Positions 1 through 6,195 of a stretch of DNA of 7,825 nucleotides are shown piece after piece; position 1 is the stretch's first letter, and the number at the start of each line of letters is the position of its first letter. The notes beneath the pieces are model-generated. The model did no database searches. It was not told the origin of the DNA and was given only the letters and a program-made list of their open reading frames with translations. This stretch comes from an uncultured Clostridia bacterium (GTDB lineage: Bacteria > Bacillota > Clostridia > Oscillospirales > Oscillospiraceae). The stretch spans positions 1 to 7,825 of the forward strand of contig CAMDZY010000079.1 of the NCBI GenBank assembly GCA_945910975.1, read 5' to 3'. Made by a program: the position numbers and the translations under genes.

Positions 1-364
1 ACGCTTTGACTACGACCTGCGCGCACAGGGCGCATCGCTTGAGCAGTATGCCAAGATGATTGGCGGCAGCGTGGATACCTTCCGCGGCTATATGCGTCCG
101 CAGGCTGAGAAGCAGACCAAGATCAATGTTCTGCTTGATGCTGTTGTCGATGCGGAAAAGCTCGAGGTGAGCGATGAAGAGCTTGAAAACGAATATGCAG
201 ATCTCGCCAAGTCCTATCAGATGGATGTGGAAAAGGTGAAGGAACTGCTGAATGTGAAAGACCTGAAGGATGACCTGCTCGTTCGCAAAGCCGGCAAACT
301 GATTGCCGATGCCGCCGTGGCAGTCGCCCCCAAGGCAAAGGAAGAAACCGCAGCGGAGGAATAA
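1..364 (+). CDS. tig: Trigger factor, C-terminal part (5' end outside window)
   Basis: This is the last 120 codons of trigger factor, the ribosome-associated chaperone and peptidyl-prolyl isomerase that meets nascent chains at the exit tunnel. The frame is already open at position 2 and ends in TAA at 362-364. What is visible is the helical C-terminal chaperone domain. It begins near RFDYDLRAQGASLEQY, followed by KMIGGSVDTFR and then YMRPQAEKQTKINVLLDAVV. A long charged amphipathic helix follows (VSDEELENEYADLAK), and the protein ends in the Ala/Lys/Glu-rich tail usual for the family. The N-terminal ribosome-binding and FKBP-type domains lie upstream of the window. It sits 50 bases before clpP with no terminator between, as in many Firmicutes where tig is cotranscribed with clp genes. 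The call rests on domain character plus gene order. Confidence 0.93.
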   Translation, partial: RFDYDLRAQGASLEQYAKMIGGSVDTFRGYMRPQAEKQTKINVLLDAVVDAEKLEVSDEELENEYADLAKSYQMDVEKVKELLNVKDLKDDLLVRKAGKLIADAAVAVAPKAKEETAAEE

Positions 365-400
365 TTCCAACGCCGGACGGTTAGAATGTTTCATCCATGG

Positions 401-407
401 AAAGGAG
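401..407 (+). promoter_or_regulatory. Ribosome binding site that fixes the clpP start
   Basis: AAAGGAG lies 7 bases before the ATG at 415. An earlier in-frame ATG at 397 lies upstream of this site and has no Shine-Dalgarno of its own, so 415 is the supported start. Confidence 0.85.
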
Positions 408-414
408 CATTGCT

Positions 415-996
415 ATGAGTTTAGTCCCCTATGTCGTTGAACAGACCAGCCGCGGAGAGCGGTCATATGACATTTTCTCCCGTCTGCTCAATGACCGTAT
501 CATTATGCTGTCCGAAGAGGTCAACGATACGACCGCATCTTTGATTGTGGCGCAGATGCTGTATCTCGAAGCGCAGGATCCGGATAAGGATATTCAGTTT
601 TATATCAATTCCCCCGGTGGCAGCGTAACAGCCGGCATGGCTATTTATGACACCATGCAGTATATCAAGTGCGATGTTTCCACCATTTGTGTGGGAATGG
701 CCGCATCAATGGGTGCATTTTTGCTCTCATCCGGCGCCAAGGGTAAGCGCCTGGCGCTGCCCAATGCGGAGGTCATGATTCATCAGCCCTCCGGCGGTGC
801 GCAGGGACAGGCAACCGATATTGAAATTCAGGCAGAGCGGATCCTTGCCATGAAGAAAAAGCTGACCCAAATTATGGCGGACAACGCCGGCAAGGATTAC
901 GAAACGGTAAAGGCCGACTGCGAGCGCGACCACTTTATGAGTGCCGAGGAAGCGATGAACTACGGTTTGATCGATAAGGTGCTTTACAAGCGCTAA
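415..996 (+). CDS. clpP: ATP-dependent Clp protease proteolytic subunit ClpP
   Basis: ClpP is the self-compartmentalised serine peptidase (family S14). It forms a 14-subunit barrel and degrades polypeptides threaded in by ClpX or other Clp ATPases. From ATG 415 the protein is 193 residues, the usual length. The catalytic triad is intact: Ser98 in GMAASMGA, His123 in MIHQP and Asp172 in CERDHF. The substrate-binding INSPGGSV segment (residues 64-71) and the N-terminal LVPYVVEQTSRGERSYDI segment are canonical. The N-terminus is short with almost no propeptide, so processing would remove few residues if it occurs. The ATG at 397 would add six atypical residues and is disfavoured. The gene lies between tig and clpX; only 27 bases separate its stop from the following ATT/ACG start region of clpX, which is in the same reading frame. 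I see no CtsR or CIRCE operator upstream. Confidence 0.97.
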   Translation: MSLVPYVVEQTSRGERSYDIFSRLLNDRIIMLSEEVNDTTASLIVAQMLYLEAQDPDKDIQFYINSPGGSVTAGMAIYDTMQYIKCDVSTICVGMAASMGAFLLSSGAKGKRLALPNAEVMIHQPSGGAQGQATDIEIQAERILAMKKKLTQIMADNAGKDYETVKADCERDHFMSAEEAMNYGLIDKVLYKR

Positions 997-1012
997 AATC
1001 AGCGGCTGCAAA

Positions 1013-1019
1013 AAGGAGG
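1013..1019 (+). promoter_or_regulatory. Strong Shine-Dalgarno for clpX, followed by no canonical start codon
   Basis: AAGGAGG is a full match to the anti-Shine-Dalgarno core. It is followed by AGC ATT ACG GCT. The gap is 4 bases to the ATT at 1024 and 7 bases to the ACG at 1027, which is the normal distance. No ATG, GTG or TTG in the clpX frame occurs before 1090. The site therefore marks ACG 1027 (or ATT 1024) as the initiation position. Confidence 0.85.
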
Positions 1020-1026
1020 AAGCATT

Positions 1027-2259
1027 ACGGCTACCGACAAAAGTATCAGATGTTCATTTTGTGGCAAACGCGAATCTCAGGTAAAGCGAATGATGTCCGG
1101 CAACAACGTATATATCTGCGATGAATGCGTTGCGCTGTGTAACAGCCTGCTCCGTGAGGATATGTACGATATGGACGATTCCCTCCCGGCACAACCGGAG
1201 AAGCTGCCCACGCCCAAGGAAATCAAGAATTATATGGACGGCTACATCATCGGTCAGGACGCAGCAAAAGTTGCCCTGTCCGTGGCGGTGTACAACCATT
1301 ATAAGCGCATCTATTTTGGCGACGATTCGGATGTTGAATTGCAAAAGAGCAATATCTTGCTGATCGGCCCAACCGGCAGCGGCAAGACACTTTTTGCACA
1401 GACCCTCGCAAAGATTTTGGATGTTCCCTTTGCCATCGCCGATGCAACCACTTTGACAGAAGCGGGCTATGTCGGTGAGGACGTGGAAAATATTTTGCTG
1501 CGGCTGATCCAGGCAGCAGATTTTGACGTGGAATTGGCCGAGCGCGGCATTATTTACATCGATGAGATGGACAAAATTGCCCGTAAAAGTGAAAGCACAT
1601 CCATCACCCGCGACGTTTCCGGTGAGGGCGTGCAGCAGGCTCTGCTAAAAATTCTGGAAGGAACCGTTGCCAATGTGCCGCCGCAAGGTGGCAGAAAGCA
1701 CCCGCAGCAGGACTTCATCCAAATCGATACCAGCAAAATCCTGTTCATCTGCGGCGGTGGATTTGACGGTCTGGATAAGATAATCGAACGCCGTAGTGAC
1801 AACAGCGCGGTCGGGTTCGGCAGAGAACTACAGAGCAAGCACGACAGGGATGTCGGCAAGCTGTTCCGTCAAGTGCAACCGCATGATTTGCTGAAGTTTG
1901 GCATCATCCCGGAGCTGGTAGGCAGATTGCCGGTCATCACCAGCTTGCAGAGCTTGACAAAGGAAGATTTGGTTCGGATTTTGACTGAGCCGAAAAATGC
2001 CCTTTGTCGTCAGTATCGCAAGCTGCTGGAATACGACGGCGTTGAGCTGAATTTTGAAGATAAGGCGCTGGAGGCCATTGCGCAAAGGGCAATCGATCGC
2101 AAGATCGGCGCACGCGGCCTGCGTGCCGTGCTGGAGGATATCATGACAGATTTGATGTATGAAATTCCCTCCGACCCCACGATCGAAAGCGCCGTGATCA
2201 CGGAAGCCTGTGTGACAAGGGACGAAAAACCCAGAGTCAAACATAAAGCATCCGCCTGA
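1027..2259 (+). CDS. clpX: ATP-dependent Clp protease ATP-binding subunit ClpX, apparent ACG (or ATT) start
   Basis: ClpX is the hexameric AAA+ unfoldase that recognises tagged or regulatory substrates and feeds them to ClpP. Read from ACG 1027 the product is 410 residues, the family length. It has an N-terminal C4 zinc domain (Cys9, Cys12, Cys31, Cys34), Walker A GPTGSGKT (114-121), the GYVG pore loop (147-150), Walker B IIYIDEMDK (175-183), the RKH loop (223-225), and the arginine-finger region ELVGR ending at Arg300. The sensor-2 motif GARGLR follows, with its key Arg at 363. The ClpP-docking loop reads VGF (262-264) rather than the usual IGF, a conservative change. The start is odd: no ATG, GTG or TTG precedes the zinc domain. 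The first in-frame ATG, at 1090, would remove Cys9 and Cys12. I chose 1027 for its 7-base distance from a strong Shine-Dalgarno and because it yields the family-typical M-A-T-D start. ATT 1024 is the alternative, and a sequence error at 1028 is possible. Confidence 0.93.
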   Translation, partial: TATDKSIRCSFCGKRESQVKRMMSGNNVYICDECVALCNSLLREDMYDMDDSLPAQPEKLPTPKEIKNYMDGYIIGQDAAKVALSVAVYNHYKRIYFGDDSDVELQKSNILLIGPTGSGKTLFAQTLAKILDVPFAIADATTLTEAGYVGEDVENILLRLIQAADFDVELAERGIIYIDEMDKIARKSESTSITRDVSGEGVQQALLKILEGTVANVPPQGGRKHPQQDFIQIDTSKILFICGGGFDGLDKIIERRSDNSAVGFGRELQSKHDRDVGKLFRQVQPHDLLKFGIIPELVGRLPVITSLQSLTKEDLVRILTEPKNALCRQYRKLLEYDGVELNFEDKALEAIAQRAIDRKIGARGLRAVLEDIMTDLMYEIPSDPTIESAVITEACVTRDEKPRVKHKASA

Positions 2260-2264
2260 GAATA

Positions 2265-2270
2265 TATAAT
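2265..2270 (+). promoter_or_regulatory. Candidate -10 box of a lon promoter
   Basis: A perfect TATAAT lies 5 bases after the clpX stop, in an AT-rich patch unlike its surroundings. No good -35 exists at 15-19 bases spacing; the best hexamers there match TTGACA at only about two positions, and there is no extended TG motif. Transcription would start near 2277 and give a leader of about 136 bases before lon. The -10 is seen directly; promoter function is inferred. Confidence 0.35.
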
Positions 2271-2317
2271 AAAGTGACAATTTCTGCGCAGATACGATGC
2301 ACAGACCAATTACAGTG

Positions 2318-2352
2318 GCACGCATTGTCCGCTTACGGTGAGCAATGCGTGC
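2318..2352 (+). promoter_or_regulatory. Perfect 10-bp stem-loop in the lon leader
   Basis: GCACGCATTG (2318-2327) is exactly complementary to CAATGCGTGC (2343-2352). The 15-base loop can add a 3-bp CCG/CGG stem (2329-2331 with 2336-2338). No T-run follows, so it is not an intrinsic terminator. It lies 46 bases upstream of the lon Shine-Dalgarno and does not cover it. It could be a leader RNA structure, an mRNA-stabilising element or, read as DNA, an interrupted palindromic operator. The pairing is seen directly; the role is unknown. Confidence 0.5.
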
Positions 2353-2353
2353 G

Positions 2354-2372
2354 CTGCTGTACCAATCAGCAG
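2354..2372 (+). promoter_or_regulatory. Second, smaller hairpin in the lon leader
   Basis: CTGCTG (2354-2359) pairs with CAGCAG (2367-2372) around a 7-base loop, starting one base after the larger stem. The two could stack in the RNA. No T-run follows. A 6-bp stem of this kind can arise by chance, so support comes mainly from its closeness to the 10-bp stem in a non-coding gap. Confidence 0.3.
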
Positions 2373-2397
2373 GATGATTCCTGCGATTTGCGCACAG

Positions 2398-2404
2398 AAA
2401 GGAG
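2398..2404 (+). promoter_or_regulatory. Ribosome binding site that fixes the lon start
   Basis: AAAGGAG lies 8 bases before ATG 2413. The frame stays open upstream to a GTG at 2338, but that codon sits inside the leader hairpin and would add 25 residues with no resemblance to Lon. Confidence 0.85.
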
Positions 2405-2412
2405 CGACAGCT

Positions 2413-4833
2413 ATGAAAGAAATTATGCTTGCCGAACGCCTTCCGCTTTTGGCGCTGCGCGGCATTGTAGCATTTCCTAAAATGACAATTCATTTTGATG
2501 TCGGACGGGAGAAGTCCATCAAGGCGATGGAAGCAGCAATGGCGCGGGACAACCGGGTTTTTCTGGTGACACAGCGGGACATTCTCGACGATGACCCGGA
2601 TTTTGACGCATTATACTCCGTCGGTACCGTAGCAAAAATCAAGCAGGTACTGCGGATTCCCGGTGATATGGCACGGGTCTTGGTCGAGGGTGAATATCGT
2701 GCGCAGTTGGTGGAGCTGTCGCAGACAGAGCCATATTTGGCAGCGCAGGTCGAATCCCTGCAGGATAGTGAATATAAAGTAGCATTTGCACGCGTCGAGG
2801 CGCTCATGCGCCAGAGCTACCAGCAGTTTGACGAGTTCACGGAGCTTTCCCAGCAGAAGCTGCCGGAAAATTTGCTGCAAATTCTCTCTTCGTCCGACCC
2901 CGGCTATGTGGCCGATATGATTGGTCAGTACGCAACATTTGACTATCATCGGAAAATGCAGCTGTTGAACCAGCAGCACCCTGTGCGCCGTCTGGAATTG
3001 GCCAACCGCTTGCTGGCAGAGGAATTGCAGGTGCTGCGGCTGGAAAATGATATTTCGGAAAAAACCCAGCGCAGCATGGACAAAGGACAGCGCGATTACT
3101 ATCTGCGCGAACAGCTGCGGGTAATTCGCGGGGAGCTTGGCGAGAGCGAGGATGACGATGATGTTTCGGACTACCGCGGCAAAGTGGCTGAACTGTCCTG
3201 CAACCGGGAAGTGAAGGACAAGCTGAATAAGGAAATTTCCCGCTTGGCCAAGCAGCCGTTCGGCTCGGCCGAGGCCTCGGTCATCCGCAATTATCTGGAT
3301 GTGGCGCTGGAGCTTCCGTGGCAAAAATCCACAAAGGAAACCGTGGATGTCGCAAAAGCCAGAAAAGTTCTTGACCAGGATCATTTCGGCTTGGAAAAGG
3401 TCAAAGAGCGGATTTTGGAAATTCTTGCCGTCAAGCAAATGGCTCCGGAGCTGCCCGGGCAGATCATCTGTCTGGTCGGCCCTCCGGGCGTCGGCAAGAC
3501 ATCCATCGCTATGAGCGTAGCGCGGGCGTTGAACCGCAAGCTGGCGCGGATTTCGCTGGGCGGCATCCATGATGAAGCCGAGATTCGCGGTCACCGCAAG
3601 ACCTATATCGGCTCGATGCCCGGCAGAATTTTAACGGCGATTTCCAATGCGGGCAGCAATAATCCGCTGCTTTTGCTGGATGAAATTGATAAATTGGGCA
3701 ATGATTATAAAGGAGATCCTGCCTCGGCGCTGTTGGAGGTTTTGGATTCGGAACAAAACGCAACCTTCCGCGACAATTTCCTGGAACTGCCGTTTGATTT
3801 GTCAAAATGTATGTTTATCACCACCGCTAACACCACCGATACCATCCCCAGAGCGCTGCTCGACCGGATGGAAGTGATTGAATTGTCCTCCTACACGGAC
3901 GAGGAAAAGGTGATGATTGCAAAAGATCACCTGCTGCCCAAGCAGATGAAACGACACGGCTTAAAAAAGACGCAGCTGCGGGTGAGCGACAATGTTTTGC
4001 GCGAGATCATCAATTGTTACACGCGCGAATCCGGCGTTCGAAATCTGGAACGGGAAATTGCATCGCTGTGCCGCAAGGCAGACATGAAGCTGGTACAGGA
4101 GGATGCGCCGAAGCGCCTGACCGTCACAAGTCAGAATCTGGAAGAATATCTCGGCACTCGAAAAATTTTGCCGGATCATATTCCCACAGCCGACCCGGTT
4201 GGCCTTGTGACCGGACTTGCATGGACACAGGTCGGCGGGGAAACGCTGGAAGTGGAGTGCAACGTCATGGACGGCAGCGGCAAACTGGAGCTGACCGGCA
4301 ATCTGGGTAATGTGATGAAGGAATCTGCCCAAAGCGCCATGAGCTATATCCGTGCGCACAGCCAGCAGCTGCATATTGCGCCGGATTTCTATAAAACAAA
4401 GGATATCCATGTGCACTTCCCGGAGGGCGCCGTGCCCAAGGACGGCCCGTCGGCCGGAATTACGGTCTGCACGGCGATGGTTTCTGCGCTGACGGGCGCA
4501 ACGGTGCGCCGCGATGTTGCCATGACCGGCGAAATTTCTATTCGCGGTCGTGTGCTGCCGATTGGCGGGCTAAAGGAAAAAACCATGGCTGCGCTGCGTC
4601 ATGGCGTCAAGACCGTCATCATTCCGGCGGATAACGAGAAGGATTTGGCAGAAATCGACCCCACAGTGCGCAAGGCGCTGAACTTTATCACGGTTGACCA
4701 CGTCAGCAAGGTGCTCGATGCGGTGTTGGATTTTTCTTGCTGTGAAACTGTACCAGAGCCGGAAAGCGTGCCGCGTACTATGCGGCCTGTGCCGCATACG
4801 GAGCCGAACAGGGTGCCGGGCGTGCGGCAATAG
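2413..4833 (+). CDS. lon: ATP-dependent protease LonA
   Basis: Lon is a cytoplasmic homohexamer that joins a AAA+ unfoldase and a Ser-Lys peptidase (family S16) in one chain. It removes misfolded proteins and unstable regulators. From ATG 2413 it is 806 residues, slightly longer than the E. coli and B. subtilis enzymes. Order: N-terminal substrate-binding LAN domain starting ERLPLLALRGIVAFP (to about residue 200), a helical linker, Walker A GPPGVGKT (356-363), a GGIHDEAEIRGHR segment just after, and Walker B LLLLDE (419-424). The protease domain runs from about residue 580. The catalytic dyad is Ser680 (DGPSAG) and Lys723 (second Lys of GGLKEK), with the same 43-residue spacing as in E. coli. 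The last 30 or so residues form a Pro/Glu/Arg-rich tail outside the conserved domain. It lacks the transmembrane insert of LonB. Its TAG stop overlaps the engB Shine-Dalgarno, so the two are probably coupled. Confidence 0.97.
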   Translation: MKEIMLAERLPLLALRGIVAFPKMTIHFDVGREKSIKAMEAAMARDNRVFLVTQRDILDDDPDFDALYSVGTVAKIKQVLRIPGDMARVLVEGEYRAQLVELSQTEPYLAAQVESLQDSEYKVAFARVEALMRQSYQQFDEFTELSQQKLPENLLQILSSSDPGYVADMIGQYATFDYHRKMQLLNQQHPVRRLELANRLLAEELQVLRLENDISEKTQRSMDKGQRDYYLREQLRVIRGELGESEDDDDVSDYRGKVAELSCNREVKDKLNKEISRLAKQPFGSAEASVIRNYLDVALELPWQKSTKETVDVAKARKVLDQDHFGLEKVKERILEILAVKQMAPELPGQIICLVGPPGVGKTSIAMSVARALNRKLARISLGGIHDEAEIRGHRKTYIGSMPGRILTAISNAGSNNPLLLLDEIDKLGNDYKGDPASALLEVLDSEQNATFRDNFLELPFDLSKCMFITTANTTDTIPRALLDRMEVIELSSYTDEEKVMIAKDHLLPKQMKRHGLKKTQLRVSDNVLREIINCYTRESGVRNLEREIASLCRKADMKLVQEDAPKRLTVTSQNLEEYLGTRKILPDHIPTADPVGLVTGLAWTQVGGETLEVECNVMDGSGKLELTGNLGNVMKESAQSAMSYIRAHSQQLHIAPDFYKTKDIHVHFPEGAVPKDGPSAGITVCTAMVSALTGATVRRDVAMTGEISIRGRVLPIGGLKEKTMAALRHGVKTVIIPADNEKDLAEIDPTVRKALNFITVDHVSKVLDAVLDFSCCETVPEPESVPRTMRPVPHTEPNRVPGVRQ
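4779..4798 (+). repeat. Perfect 8-bp inverted repeat inside the 3' end of lon
   Basis: TATGCGGC (4779-4786) and GCCGCATA (4791-4798) flank a CTGT tetraloop. It lies in the codons of the non-conserved Lon tail, 45 bases before the engB start. GTGCCGC just upstream offers a competing 5-bp pairing (GCCGC 4770-4774 with GCGGC 4782-4786). No T-run follows, so it is not a classical terminator. The pairing is seen directly; a role in attenuation or mRNA processing is conjecture. Confidence 0.4.
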
Positions 4834-4842
4834 GAGAACGAT

Positions 4843-5448
4843 ATGAATTTTCACAATGTTGAATTTGTCACATCGGCTGCCAAAGCGGCAGATTTTAAGC
4901 GCGACGGCCTGCCGCAGATCGCATTTGCCGGGAAATCCAATGTGGGCAAGTCCTCGGTAATCAACCGGGTTTTGATGCGCAAGAATTTTGCACGCGTGGG
5001 CGAACAGCCGGGCAAAACCGTGCATATCAACTACTTTTTGATTGACGAGAAAATGTATCTCGTCGACTTGCCCGGATACGGCTATGCCAAGGTTTCCCGC
5101 GCGGAGAAGGAGCGCTGGGCAAAGCTGATGGACAGCTATTTTGCCGAACCGGAGCTGCTGACCCTCGGGGTTATGATCGTGGACAGCCGCCATAAGCCAA
5201 CGGAAAATGACGTGATCATGGCGAATTGGTTCCAGCAAACGGGCAGCCCGTTCGTGGTGGTGGCCAACAAGCTGGACAAGCTGAAAAAAAGCCAGATCGA
5301 GCCGAACCTCCAATGCATTCGCGATACACTTGCCCTCTCCGAGCAGGTGATCCCGTTTTCCGCCGAAAAGGGGATCGGCCGGGATGAGCTGGTGGAAGTG
5401 CTGTTGCGTGCGGCAGGGGAAGCGGAACATATTACAGGGATTGGATGA
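4843..5448 (+). CDS. engB: Ribosome biogenesis GTP-binding protein EngB (YsxC/YihA)
   Basis: EngB is a small TRAFAC-class GTPase required for late assembly of the 50S ribosomal subunit. The protein is 201 residues, the family length. G motifs in order: G1 GKSNVGKS (30-37), G2 Thr59 in PGKTVHINYF, G3 DLPGYGYAKVS (from 75), G4 NKLD (142-145) and G5 SAEKG (173-177). G4 reads NKxD, the general G-protein form, where EngB proteins often have TKxD. Both forms bind guanine. The ATG at 4843 is preceded by AGGAG at 4832-4836, which overlaps the lon TAG stop and implies translational coupling. Placement directly after lonA is the classical Firmicutes arrangement (lonA-ysxC). Its stop lies 6 bases before the next start. 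Confidence 0.96.
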   Translation: MNFHNVEFVTSAAKAADFKRDGLPQIAFAGKSNVGKSSVINRVLMRKNFARVGEQPGKTVHINYFLIDEKMYLVDLPGYGYAKVSRAEKERWAKLMDSYFAEPELLTLGVMIVDSRHKPTENDVIMANWFQQTGSPFVVVANKLDKLKKSQIEPNLQCIRDTLALSEQVIPFSAEKGIGRDELVEVLLRAAGEAEHITGIG

Positions 5449-5454
5449 GATACA

Positions 5455-6180
5455 ATGACAAGCATCGGACAGTGGTTTTCCCAATTGGATTTCAGCGTTC
5501 TGCTTGAGCTGCTGCTCACAGTGGCTGCGGCGCTGCTTTGCATTATGCTGCACGAATGTGCGCACGGCATCGTGGCCTATTGGCTGGGCGATCCCACTGC
5601 AAAGCAGGCGGGGCGCCTGACCCTGAACCCTATCAAACATATTGATATCGTTGGCTTGATCATGCTTGCTGTGGCCAAGGTCGGCTGGGCAAAGGCTGTG
5701 CCGGTCAACCCCAACAATTTCAAGCGTCCTAAGCTCGGCATGGCAATCACCGCATTGGCAGGCCCCTTGTGCAATGTGCTTTTGGCGTTTGTCGCTATGA
5801 TCATTGGCGCAACGGTCGATTTGTGCGATCAGATCAACGGCGGGCAGTGGCTGCACTATGTTTCTTATTTTTTCATGTACGTATGTACACTTTCGTGCGG
5901 CCTTGCGGTATTCAATCTGATTCCGATCCCGCCGCTGGACGGCTCCAAGGTTTTGGCAATGGTACTGTCGAATCGCGCGTACCGCGTGTGGATGCGCTAT
6001 GAGCACTTTGGAATGATTTTGCTGATTGCGTTGGTTTTCCTCCTGCCCAGGCTGCTGCCCGGTGCATCGCCGCTGTCTTCTGCAATCGGAGGACTTTGGA
6101 AAGGTCTTTGGATGATTGCCAAATATCCGGTCAAGGGAATTATGACGCTGCTATATCCTGATGTTCCGATTCTATATTAA
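5455..6180 (+). CDS. Site-2 protease family membrane metalloprotease (peptidase M50)
   Basis: This is a polytopic membrane zinc metallopeptidase of the short site-2 protease group, without a PDZ domain. The HExxH zinc motif is HECAH (33-37) in the first membrane segment. The third zinc ligand is Asp162 in NLIPIPPLDGSK, the hallmark second motif. Hydrophobic segments fall at about 16-42, 60-80, 95-120, 135-157 and 183-202, giving 241 residues in total. Family members cut substrates within the bilayer in regulated proteolysis; the substrate here is unknown and no anti-sigma factor is nearby. The start codon has only a weak Shine-Dalgarno (GGATGAGA, 4 bases before the ATG and overlapping the engB stop). 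It probably depends on ribosomes finishing engB. This protease subtype commonly precedes scpA-scpB in clostridia, which supports the call. Confidence 0.92.
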   Translation: MTSIGQWFSQLDFSVLLELLLTVAAALLCIMLHECAHGIVAYWLGDPTAKQAGRLTLNPIKHIDIVGLIMLAVAKVGWAKAVPVNPNNFKRPKLGMAITALAGPLCNVLLAFVAMIIGATVDLCDQINGGQWLHYVSYFFMYVCTLSCGLAVFNLIPIPPLDGSKVLAMVLSNRAYRVWMRYEHFGMILLIALVFLLPRLLPGASPLSSAIGGLWKGLWMIAKYPVKGIMTLLYPDVPILY

Positions 6181-6186
6181 AAAAGG
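6181..6186 (+). promoter_or_regulatory. Ribosome binding site that fixes the scpA start
   Basis: AAAAGG directly follows the stop of the membrane protease gene and abuts an in-frame ATG at 6187, which is too close to be served by it. The next in-frame ATG, at 6196, lies 9 bases away and is the better start. Confidence 0.7.
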
Positions 6187-6195
6187 ATGAACGCC

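Noticed and set aside
397..414. Upstream ATG for clpP
   Set aside because: It precedes the Shine-Dalgarno rather than following it; ATG 415 matches the ClpP N-terminus and puts Ser98, His123 and Asp172 at the standard numbers.
365..414. CIRCE, CtsR or promoter element before clpP, including a TAGAAT at 382-387 and a GGAATAATTCC palindrome at 358-368
   Set aside because: No TTAGCACTC/GAGTGCTAA or GGTCAAA repeats are present, TAGAAT has no -35 at proper spacing, and the palindrome is short and overlaps the tig stop.
1050..1124. ATG at 1050 just after the clpX ribosome binding site as an alternative start
   Set aside because: It is in a different frame, 30 bases from the Shine-Dalgarno, and reaches a stop after 24 codons, so it cannot explain clpX initiation.
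2338..2412. 25-residue N-terminal extension of Lon from GTG 2338
   Set aside because: The GTG sits in the leader hairpin without a ribosome binding site, and ATG 2413 has AAAGGAG at 8 bases and gives the normal Lon N-terminus.
2274..2480. GTG-started small open frame overlapping the lon start in another frame
   Set aside because: No Shine-Dalgarno, Cys/Gln-rich random-looking product, and its second half is lon out of frame. The leader is better read as non-coding.
2611..3594. 327-codon open frame on the minus strand opposite lon
   Set aside because: Antisense shadow of the lon codon pattern; no domain and no plausible context.
4570..6006. 478-codon open frame on the minus strand, opposite the end of lon, engB and the membrane protease
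   Set aside because: It lies wholly opposite three well-recognised genes, has a His/Cys/Gln-rich composition typical of an antisense shadow, shows no recognisable domain, and would cross gene boundaries.
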